Assembly: GCA_023429265.1 (NCBI GenBank)
Contig: JAEYVS010000067.1
Coordinates: forward strand, 1 to 15,188
Reading direction: 5' to 3'
From: Bacteroidota bacterium
GTDB lineage: Bacteria > Bacteroidota > Ignavibacteria > Tepidaquicellales > Tepidaquicellaceae
Length of the DNA: 15,188 bases
In this document: positions 8,364 through 12,890 of the stretch, piece by piece
Position numbering within the stretch: the first letter of the stretch is position 1
Layout: each line of letters opens with the position of its first letter
The notes under the pieces: generated by a model
What the model was told of the DNA's origin: nothing
Database searches by the model: none
Seen by the model: only the letters and a program-made list of their open reading frames with translations
Position numbers and translations under genes: made by a program

Positions 8364-8457
8364 TTGATTTCTTTATAAAATTTCAAAATTAACTATCTTT
8401 TTCTGCATTATAAGTATTTGTATTGGAATATACTTAGCATTTATATTTATATTCCTC

Positions 8458-8509
8458 TTGACAAATGTGTTTATTTAGTGTAATTTTGTTGTAGATTAAT
8501 TCTACAGCA
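8458..8509 (+). promoter_or_regulatory. Promoter P1 with abutting operator palindrome
   Basis: The -35 is TTGACA at 8458-8463, the spacer 17 bp, and the -10 TAATTT at 8481-8486. Directly after it is a 23-bp palindrome (8487-8509) with arms TGTTGTAGA and TCTACAGCA around TTAAT. Expected transcription start is around 8493, inside the palindrome, so a bound protein would block initiation. The 29 bp from the -10 through the palindrome are identical to P2. Confidence 0.85.
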
Positions 8510-8524
8510 TTTTTAACTTTGAAA

Positions 8525-8632
8525 ATGAATAATAATAACGAATCCTATATTATGACAAACATTTTAAATCGATCCGAAGGAATAATTTTCCCGGATATAA
8601 ATACACTTGACATTAAAAAAAATTTCTCCTAA
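8525..8632 (+). CDS. 35-aa IIFP-motif peptide (alternative start gives 26 aa)
   Basis: ATG at 8525 opens 35 codons, about 32 nt after the expected P1 start. The product begins MNNNNESYIMTNILNRSE, then GIIFPDINTLDIKKNFS. An internal ATG at 8552 would give MTNILNRSEGIIFP..., which aligns well with the 25-aa peptide at 10805 (MKNTILIESIIFPG...): start, N-I-L, IIFP and a Lys pair late in the chain all correspond. The TAA stop is also the first bases of the P2 -10 box. There is no signal peptide or strong ribosome site. Coding status rests on the shared motif, its position straight after a promoter, and synonymous codon differences in IIFP between family members. Confidence 0.55.
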   Translation: MNNNNESYIMTNILNRSEGIIFPDINTLDIKKNFS

Positions 8633-8658
8633 TTTTGTTGTAGATTAATTCTACAGCA
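8607..8658 (+). promoter_or_regulatory. Promoter P2 with abutting operator palindrome
   Basis: TTGACA at 8607-8612, 17-bp spacer, TAATTT at 8630-8635, then the same 23-bp palindrome at 8636-8658. The centre is 149 bp from that of P1. The -35 lies within the last codons of the 35-aa peptide gene and the -10 begins with its stop codon. Confidence 0.85.
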
Positions 8659-8700
8659 AAATTTAAGGCACAAGATTTGAATTTAAATAAATTAACAATA

Positions 8701-8730
8701 ATGCAAGTTTCCTATATAATTTTTCCGTAA
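8701..8730 (+). CDS. 9-aa peptide MQVSYIIFP
   Basis: Ten codons, ATG to TAA, encode MQVSYIIFP and then stop. The start is about 59 nt after the expected P2 start. On its own such an ORF would mean nothing. It is listed because IIFP recurs in the two other micropeptides and at the end of the 200-aa repeat protein of this locus, and because each of P1 and P2 is followed by exactly one such ORF. It could be a signalling peptide made directly by translation, or a leader peptide whose Pro-stop end slows the ribosome, as in TnaC. Neither is shown. Confidence 0.45.
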   Translation: MQVSYIIFP

Positions 8731-8745
8731 TAGTTCTTGATCAAC

Positions 8746-8764
8746 CGTGAATAATTAATTCACG
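8746..8764 (+). promoter_or_regulatory. 19-bp inverted repeat between the 9-aa ORF and P3
   Basis: CGTGAAT and ATTCACG are perfect arms around AATTA. It lies 15 bp after the stop of the 9-aa ORF and 10 bp before the P3 -35 box. No T-run follows, so it is not a standard terminator. It may be a binding site for a second protein or an RNA hairpin ending the P2 leader. Confidence 0.4.
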
Positions 8765-8774
8765 AACGTTTGTC

Positions 8775-8825
8775 TTGACAATTAAATTAGATTTCGTAAT
8801 ATTGCTGTAGGATTTTTCTACAACA
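8775..8825 (+). promoter_or_regulatory. Promoter P3 with abutting operator palindrome
   Basis: TTGACA at 8775-8780, 16-bp spacer, TAATAT at 8797-8802, then a diverged 23-bp palindrome at 8803-8825 (TGCTGTAGG and TCTACAACA around ATTTT). The weaker-matching bases of the other copies are swapped between the two arms here, so dyad symmetry is preserved despite sequence change. Centre spacing from P2 is 167 bp. This is the promoter nearest the regulator gene; expected leader length to the TTG at 8985 is about 175 nt. Confidence 0.82.
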
Positions 8826-8848
8826 GTATTATAAGCCGGGTAAATGTT

Positions 8849-8966
8849 CTGAGGTTACACCTTAGTTCTTTACGCGGTATATGTTTTGATGGGAAGTTTT
8901 ACTGGGTAGAATATGAATATGATGAGGGGTTTACTCTCACATTATGATTTTAAATTCTTTCTATAA
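8849..8966 (+). other. Structured leader of the regulator gene with a 17-aa upstream ORF
   Basis: Between P3 and the regulator there is a small hairpin, CTGAGGT-TAC-ACCTTAG (8849-8865, one G-U pair), and an ORF at 8913-8966 (MNMMRGLLSHYDFKFFL, stop TAA). The ORF is in the same frame as the regulator, whose TTG start lies only 18 nt after that stop. With a TTG start and no ribosome site for the regulator, translational coupling or leader control is possible. The ORF has no IIFP motif and may be chance. Confidence 0.3.
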
Positions 8967-8984
8967 ATTAATTGTCGATCGTCA

Positions 8985-9857
8985 TTGGAAAATATTGATG
9001 AGATAAAATTACACCTAAAGAAAATAGGTTTTACTGAAAACGAGTCAAAAGTTTTCCTCGCTCTTTTAAATGGAAGCCAGATGAGTGCTTCTGAAGTAGC
9101 CAAAGCTGCAGGTATTCGAAGAACGGATATCTATGACATCTTAAAGGTATTTGTGGATAGGGGATATTGTAATGAAATTGAAACCAACACTATCCTTAAA
9201 TATGAGATCATAGACCCAAGGGTTATATCTGATAAGATTGTCAATGATATTGAAAGCGAATCCACCCGGAAAATAACCGATGCTAAAGAGCTTGTTAAGC
9301 AGGTTATTCCTTATTATAACGTGGCAATCGATTCCACCAACAGGACGAACATTGAGTTAGTAAGAGGATTCAATAAGCACAGGATGATAAGGTTTATGGA
9401 GCTTATCAAAAACTCCAGAGAAGAGATACTGATGATGAATAGGATAGAGGGTGAAGTTTCTAAACAGGCTGATGCTATTTCCCAGGAGTTTATCAATAAC
9501 GGCGGAATCTATAAATCAATCTACGAAGTAAGCTTGAATTTTAAGCTTAAGAAAGAGGAAAAATGGGGTGGAGTGACCTTAGCTGAGTTTCTTGACCTTT
9601 GTAAGTTCTACGAAAATAATGGAGAACAGATTCGGCTTACAAAAATGCTTACCGTTATCATAGGGATCTTTGACAGGGAAACAGTTTATCTAAATGTTCA
9701 CGATAAGTCAATTCCAAAGCATAATAAAACGGACATCATTATCCGTAATAAAGAGTTTGCGCAGTTCTTTGTAAATATATTTGATCTTTCCTGGAATCAA
9801 TCTTTCACTATAGATGAGTTTAAGGAAATGTCGTTCATTAAATCTAATACAGCATAA
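8985..9857 (+). CDS. TrmB-family winged-helix transcriptional regulator
   Basis: This encodes 290 residues. Residues ~5-75 are a TrmB-type winged helix: LKKIGFTENESKVFLALLNGSQMSASEVAKAAGIRRTDIYDILKVFVDRGY, with the recognition helix around 45-60. A charged helical linker (~80-105, DKIVNDIESESTRKITDAKELVKQ) probably dimerises. The C-terminal ~170 residues form an effector domain of TrmB/PLD-like look ending IIRNKEFAQFFVNIFDLSWNQ. TrmB proteins usually sense sugars, but no sugar gene is present here. The start is TTG: an in-frame TAA at 8964-8966 forbids an earlier ATG, and the HTH begins at once. The three identical-type palindromes upstream, each on a promoter, are its probable binding sites, so it likely represses itself and the peptide genes. 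It is co-directional with everything to 11312. Confidence 0.85.
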   Translation: MENIDEIKLHLKKIGFTENESKVFLALLNGSQMSASEVAKAAGIRRTDIYDILKVFVDRGYCNEIETNTILKYEIIDPRVISDKIVNDIESESTRKITDAKELVKQVIPYYNVAIDSTNRTNIELVRGFNKHRMIRFMELIKNSREEILMMNRIEGEVSKQADAISQEFINNGGIYKSIYEVSLNFKLKKEEKWGGVTLAEFLDLCKFYENNGEQIRLTKMLTVIIGIFDRETVYLNVHDKSIPKHNKTDIIIRNKEFAQFFVNIFDLSWNQSFTIDEFKEMSFIKSNTA

Positions 9858-9899
9858 AATTTTAAATACATTTAAATAAAAAATAAAACAAACTAAAAA

Positions 9900-9919
9900 A
9901 TCCGCTTACGCGGATGGAG
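9900..9919 (+). promoter_or_regulatory. Hairpin joined to ribosome binding site of the PIIPT peptide
   Basis: ATCCGC-TTAC-GCGGAT is a perfect 6-bp stem with a tetraloop, followed at once by GGAG (9916-9919) and ATG 10 nt later. In an AT-rich gap this is the only GC-rich structure. It may protect a processed 5' end or set the translation level; it has no T-run, so it is not a terminator. Confidence 0.55.
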
Positions 9920-9929
9920 AAACAAAACA

Positions 9930-10088
9930 ATGAAAAACTTAAATCCAATTATTCCGACATTTAATCCTATTATTCCTACTTTTTCACCGATCATTCCTAC
10001 AAGGAATTCAGAAATGGGTAGCCCGATTATTCCTACTTTCGCTCCAATAATCCCTACGATTAGCGAACCCATAATTCCAACTCTTTAA
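9930..10088 (+). CDS. 52-aa peptide of six PIIPT repeats
   Basis: ATG at 9930 follows GGAG by 10 nt. After MKNLN the protein is almost only heptads: NPIIPTF, NPIIPTF, SPIIPTR, then a short break (NSEMG), SPIIPTF, APIIPTI, and finally EPIIPTL at the C-terminus. PIIPT begins at residues 6, 13, 20, 32, 39 and 47. The codons for I-I-P differ (ATTATTCCG, ATTATTCCT, ATCATTCCT, ATAATCCCT, ATAATTCCA), so the repeat is kept at protein level and is not a fresh DNA duplication. There is no signal peptide. It lies between the TrmB regulator and the exported PILPPNDD protein and shares the I-[IL]-[FP]-P theme. I do not recognise a family. A polyproline-like extended peptide that binds a partner is a reasonable guess. 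Confidence 0.85.
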   Translation: MKNLNPIIPTFNPIIPTFSPIIPTRNSEMGSPIIPTFAPIIPTISEPIIPTL

Positions 10089-10138
10089 TTAACTAATTAA
10101 AAACTAAAAGTAGAGAATAACTCGGAGGACAAAAAAAA

Positions 10139-10741
10139 ATGTCAAAATTAAAAAGTTTATTAATAATAATAGCAGTTCTTTTTACAGTAAATATATCAGT
10201 AGCATTTGATGGACCAATTCTTCCGCCAAATGATGATAGCATGGGACCGATACTACCCCCAAATGATGATGCAAGAATTATCTTATTAGCAGATGGAGAT
10301 AGACCAATTCTTCCTCCAAACGACGATGGTATGCCAATTCTTCCGCCGAACGATGACGCTAAGATGGATATAATGTTAGTCGATGGAGACAGACCAATTC
10401 TTCCTCCAAACGATGACGGTATGCCAATTCTTCCGCCGAATGACGATGCAAAGATGGACATAATGTTAGTCGATGGAGACAGACCAATTCTTCCTCCAAA
10501 TGATGACGGTATGCCAATTCTTCCGCCGAATGATGATGCAAGAATTATTTTATTAGCAGATGGAGACAGACCAATACTTCCTCCAAATGATGATGGTATG
10601 CCAATTCTTCCGCCAAATGATGACGCAAAGATGGACATTCAATTGGTTGACGGACCGATACTTCCTCCAAACGATGATGGTATCATATTTCCAAATCCGG
10701 TTCCACCAACAACAGGAAGCGCTTTTGTAAGTGTTGCGTAA
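10139..10741 (+). CDS. Exported protein with eleven PILPPNDD repeats
   Basis: This encodes 200 residues. The start is set by a strong GGAGGA at 10124-10129, and MSKLKSLLIIIAVLFTVNISVAFDG is a Sec signal peptide with cleavage likely after VA. The mature ~177 residues contain eleven PILPPNDD copies, mostly in pairs (RPILPPNDDGMPILPPNDD) joined by one of two linkers, ARIILLADGD or AKMDIMLVDGD; the larger unit is 29-30 residues. The C-terminus is GIIFPNPVPPTTGSAFVSVA, bringing in the IIFP motif of the micropeptides. The protein is very acidic and Pro-rich, probably extended or disordered, perhaps cation-binding through the NDD and DGD groups. Every repeat has Pro-Pro-Asn, a motif known to slow ribosomes without EF-P. 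No family is recognised. The antisense strand is also open here, which is an artefact of the repeat. Confidence 0.88.
   Translation: MSKLKSLLIIIAVLFTVNISVAFDGPILPPNDDSMGPILPPNDDARIILLADGDRPILPPNDDGMPILPPNDDAKMDIMLVDGDRPILPPNDDGMPILPPNDDAKMDIMLVDGDRPILPPNDDGMPILPPNDDARIILLADGDRPILPPNDDGMPILPPNDDAKMDIQLVDGPILPPNDDGIIFPNPVPPTTGSAFVSVA
10214..10678 (+). repeat. In-gene tandem repeats (24-bp PILPPNDD module; 87-90-bp higher unit)
   Basis: The module coding PILPPNDD occurs eleven times. Larger units begin (Arg codon) at 10301, 10391, 10481 and 10568, spaced 90, 90 and 87 bp. Two linker types alternate in the order ARI, AKM, AKM, ARI, AKM, indicating past unequal crossing-over followed by synonymous drift (AATGAT, AACGAC, AACGAT, AATGAC forms). 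Confidence 0.9.
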
Positions 10742-10804
10742 GTTGAAAGTTATATGGTAGGTCGATCTTTAATTTTTAAACGGTACTTTAACTAAAACAG
10801 AAAA

Positions 10805-10882
10805 ATGAAAAACACAATTTTAATTGAGTCTATTATTTTTCCCGGTACCGAAAAGCAAAAAAGTAAAAAACATATTCTTTAA
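10805..10882 (+). CDS. 25-aa IIFP-motif peptide
   Basis: The ORF runs ATG to TAA and encodes MKNTILIESIIFPGTEKQ followed by a basic tail (KSKKHIL). The MKN start matches the PIIPT peptide, and the layout M-x-N-x-I-L...IIFP...KK matches the peptide at 8525 read from its internal Met. There is no signal peptide or strong ribosome site. It ends 27 bp before the next gene, and its Phe-Pro codons form one arm of an inverted repeat whose other arm lies just before that gene's start. Listed as coding because of motif sharing in the locus. Confidence 0.5.
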   Translation: MKNTILIESIIFPGTEKQKSKKHIL

Positions 10883-10906
10883 GGGATTAAAGACTTTTCG
10901 GGAAAA
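10837..10906 (+). promoter_or_regulatory. Long-range inverted repeat that may mask the next gene's start
   Basis: TTTTCCCG (10837-10844) and CGGGAAAA (10899-10906) are perfect 8-bp complements. The left arm is the Phe-Pro codons of the 25-aa peptide, and the right arm ends 4 nt before the ATG at 10910 and covers its only purine-rich ribosome-binding stretch. Translation of the small ORF would open the stem, a classic coupling arrangement. This is inference from pairing only. Confidence 0.4.
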
Positions 10907-10909
10907 GTA

Positions 10910-11197
10910 ATGACAACAGAATATTTGCAATCGCAAAACATAAATATTACCGGAGCCGCTGATAGAGTGGCAGAATTTGATGGGATGAAGATCTTTATGA
11001 AAACAGCAGGGGACGATATCTATAATTTCCCGAATTTCAGAGTTTCATATAAAGGTACCAATGCAGTCTTCTCAATAGATGAGCCTGCTTTGGTCAAAGG
11101 AAAACTCCCGATCGAGATTTCTATTAATATTTTGAAGTGGGCTAAGCTACACAAGGACGATTTGTACAAGAATTGGGATAGTATTGCAAAACAGTAG
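10910..11197 (+). CDS. Divergent DUF4160-like protein
   Basis: This encodes 95 residues. Residues ~21-92 follow the DUF4160 pattern: FDGMKIFMKTAGDD, then VSYKGTNAVFSIDEPALVKGKLP, and the C-terminal helix ILKWAKLHKDDLYKNWDSI, which closely fits the family's usual ending. The family's conserved PPHFH is replaced by FPNFR at residues 40-44, so the histidine site is lost. DUF4160 proteins are often paired with a DUF2442 protein in small two-gene units, and no DUF2442 gene is visible here. The gene is the last sizeable one of the peptide locus, preceded by the masking repeat described separately. Role is unknown. Confidence 0.6.
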   Translation: MTTEYLQSQNINITGAADRVAEFDGMKIFMKTAGDDIYNFPNFRVSYKGTNAVFSIDEPALVKGKLPIEISINILKWAKLHKDDLYKNWDSIAKQ

Positions 11198-11246
11198 AGT
11201 AGTTTTGTAATGCTTAATAATTAAAACTTAACTTAGGGAGTATTCA

Positions 11247-11312
11247 GTGATTCGTGAAGATTACACAAAAAACATTCTTATAGAAGAGAAGAAGAGTTTG
11301 CCAGATAAGTGA
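11247..11312 (+). CDS. Possible 21-aa peptide, GTG start
   Basis: AGGGAG at 11235-11240 precedes GTG by 6 nt. The frame encodes MIREDYTKNILIEEKKSLPD-K and stops with TGA, 31 bp before the terminator. The segment KNILIE..., followed by a proline six residues later, faintly recalls KNTILIESIIFP of the 25-aa peptide. The well-placed ribosome site is the main support; it may equally be a relic. Confidence 0.3.
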   Translation: MIREDYTKNILIEEKKSLPDK

Positions 11313-11343
11313 GGGTGAAATGTTACCAATTTAACCTCCTGAT

Positions 11344-11376
11344 AAAGCCTGTGGATTTACTCCACGGGCTTTTTTA
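11344..11376 (+). terminator. Rho-independent terminator closing the peptide locus
   Basis: AAAGCCTGTGGA pairs with TCCACGGGCTTT (one G-U) around TTTAC, followed by a run of Ts. It ends only about 24 bp before the ATG of the next gene, so that gene must start from a promoter inside or right after it. Confidence 0.93.
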
Positions 11377-11399
11377 TTTTTGTATAACTATATTGTATA

Positions 11400-12104
11400 A
11401 TGGAGCAATTTCAACTCTTTAATACTCCGCATCTGGTTGTTCTTATCGTCACATTAGCATTGTGTGTCATCCTCCCGCTTTTGGCAAAATACAGCGGTAA
11501 AAAGATTCGCGCAGTCCTGGCATTCCTTTTGCTCGGGTCTCTTGCCTTTGCGCTTATCGCGGCCGCTGTCGAAAACTATTCAAATGGATATCTCTCCATA
11601 GCTGCAGTACTTCCTATGCACCTCAGCGATTGGATAATAATCTTCGTTTTTGTAGCCTTTATTACCAGGAATGTTTATTCCTTCGAAGTCCTTTATTTTT
11701 GGGGGATGGGTGGGACCCTGCAGGCTATTATTACTCCGGAGCTCACCATTAATTTCCCCGGGCTGGGGTTCATTCTCTTCTTCATCAATCATTCGGTTAT
11801 AATAATCTGTATCATCTACCTTATGGTTGTTTACCGCCTCAGACCATATCCTGTTTCCATTAAAAGAGTATTCATATGGAGCCAGGTCTATTTTGCTTCC
11901 GCTTTTCTCGTTAATCTCATTCTGGACACCAATTACGGCTTCCTTATGGAAAAACCGGCACAGGGGACAATAATCGATTTTCTGGGTCCGTGGCCCTATT
12001 ATCTCATATCGCTGGAGATGCTTGCGCTATTATCCTTCTTCATATACTACTTACCCTTCTATATTTATGACCGGCTCGCATCGCGGAGATTAAACCGATC
12101 CTGA
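11400..12104 (+). CDS. TIGR02206 (YwaF/TMEM164-type) integral membrane protein
   Basis: This 234-residue protein has about seven hydrophobic helices. The opening FQLFNTPHLVVLIVTLAL fits the usual start of the TIGR02206/YwaF family (aromatic-rich lead, F.TPH, helix 1). LPMHLSDW at 71-78 is the family's LPLHLCD motif with Ser in place of Cys, and FFINHSVIIICIIYLMV contains the conserved His of a later helix. LILDTNYGFLMEKP and a PWPYY segment before the last helix also agree. The animal relative TMEM164 is reported as a phospholipid acyltransferase; bacterial members are uncharacterised, and the Cys-to-Ser change makes transfer of that activity doubtful. The ATG is almost directly behind the upstream terminator, and TATAAC (11383-11388) could be a -10 giving a nearly leaderless message. 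Confidence 0.78.
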   Translation: MEQFQLFNTPHLVVLIVTLALCVILPLLAKYSGKKIRAVLAFLLLGSLAFALIAAAVENYSNGYLSIAAVLPMHLSDWIIIFVFVAFITRNVYSFEVLYFWGMGGTLQAIITPELTINFPGLGFILFFINHSVIIICIIYLMVVYRLRPYPVSIKRVFIWSQVYFASAFLVNLILDTNYGFLMEKPAQGTIIDFLGPWPYYLISLEMLALLSFFIYYLPFYIYDRLASRRLNRS

Positions 12105-12162
12105 TACATTTTGTCATATACATAGATAATTTTTAAAATAATATTAAAACAAAACGTCTATT

Positions 12163-12591
12163 ATGGCAAAGAAATTAATTTTTAGCATTTTATTCCTTTT
12201 TGCTGTCGCAGTGGGAACATCATATGCACAAAAAAGTGATTATAAAAATATGGACCCTTCTGCTAAAGCAACAAAAATGGCTGATAAAATGAAGCAGAAC
12301 CTTAACCTCACCGATTCACAGTATAAATCTGTGTATGATATCTTTTACAATCATTTTACCGAAATGAACAACAGCAAAGGTACTTACACAAAAGGATCGG
12401 ACGAGTTCAAATCCTACAGGAAACAAAAAAGAGAAGAGCTCAAAAAATCTCTCTCCGGAGTCCTTACCTCTGAACAGCTCCAGACTATGGAAGACAATAA
12501 AAAGAAACGAAAAGAAGGACGCAAAAACAAAGGTAAAAACAAGAATAAAAACAAAAACCGGGACAGCAACACTCTCCCAGAAAAAAGATAA
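12163..12591 (+). CDS. Small periplasmic Spy/CpxP-like protein
   Basis: This encodes 142 residues. MAKKLIFSILFLFAVAVGTSYAQ is a Sec signal peptide (cleavage likely after SYA). The mature part is helical: MADKMKQNLNLTDSQYKSVYDIFYNHFTEM, then EFKSYRKQKREELKKSLSGVLTSEQLQTMEDNKKK. The two 'L(N)LT..Q' and 'LT.EQL..ME' segments are the repeated LTxxQ-like elements of Spy/CpxP-type periplasmic proteins. The tail is extremely basic (KRKEGRKNKGKNKNKNKNR). Family members act as chaperones or metal/envelope-stress sensors; no zinc motif is seen. It is single, ended by a strong hairpin. Function within the superfamily is not assignable. Confidence 0.7.
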   Translation: MAKKLIFSILFLFAVAVGTSYAQKSDYKNMDPSAKATKMADKMKQNLNLTDSQYKSVYDIFYNHFTEMNNSKGTYTKGSDEFKSYRKQKREELKKSLSGVLTSEQLQTMEDNKKKRKEGRKNKGKNKNKNKNRDSNTLPEKR

Positions 12592-12622
12592 GTTATTACT
12601 TAATACCTTAGTTAATTATACC

Positions 12623-12654
12623 AACAAAGCCCGGATGCCCCTCCGGGCTTTGTT
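12623..12654 (+). terminator. Terminator after the Spy-like gene
   Basis: AACAAAGCCCGGA and TCCGGGCTTTGTT are perfect 13-bp arms around TGCCCC, 31 bp after the stop. The T-run is partly inside the stem (TTTGTTATTTAT), so it may work in both directions. Confidence 0.85.
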
Positions 12655-12680
12655 ATTTATATAAGGTTGGATATATCCTT

Positions 12681-12810
12681 CTTCCCAAGCCCCAACTCAT
12701 ACTCTCATTCCCAAGCCCCAGCTTGGGAATGGTCGAAGGAAATACATCCTGACAATATCACCTCGTTTCCAAACTCCGATCTGTCCTGAATTAGCGGTGA
12801 TTTGGGAACG
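12681..12810. repeat. Palindromic intergenic repeats of the TTCCCAAGC type
   Basis: CATTCCCAAGC (12706-12716) and GCTTGGGAATG (12721-12731) are perfect 11-bp arms around CCCA. A partial copy (TTCCCAAGCCCCA) sits at 12682-12694. A second, imperfect pair, CGTTTCCAAA (12764-12773) and TTTGGGAACG (12801-12810), shares the same core. It fills most of the gap ahead of the pst promoter and is non-coding. It is an interspersed repeat cluster rather than a terminator, as no T-run follows. Confidence 0.65.
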
Positions 12811-12890
12811 TAAAACTAACCCCCTTTACAATTCTTTAATAATCTCAAACTCACACGTAAATAAATCACTATTATTGCAATACTTCGTAC

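Noticed and set aside
9930..10088. Classical RiPP precursor cluster
   Set aside because: No modification enzyme (radical SAM, YcaO, lanthipeptide synthetase, ATP-grasp), peptidase-transporter or GG leader is present within the window.
10093..10638. Long open frame on the minus strand with SSFGGRIGIP repeats
   Set aside because: It is the exact antisense of the PILPPNDD repeats; the plus strand has a signal peptide, a strong ribosome site and a coherent operon, so the reverse frame is a by-product of repeat composition.
10214..10678. Regular repeats that could suggest a CRISPR array
   Set aside because: The units are translated in frame, differ by synonymous changes, and have no unique spacers of constant length.
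8985..11197. Toxin-antitoxin or phage-defence module
   Set aside because: DUF4160 proteins can occur in two-gene units, but no DUF2442 partner, nuclease, integrase or other defence domain is visible.
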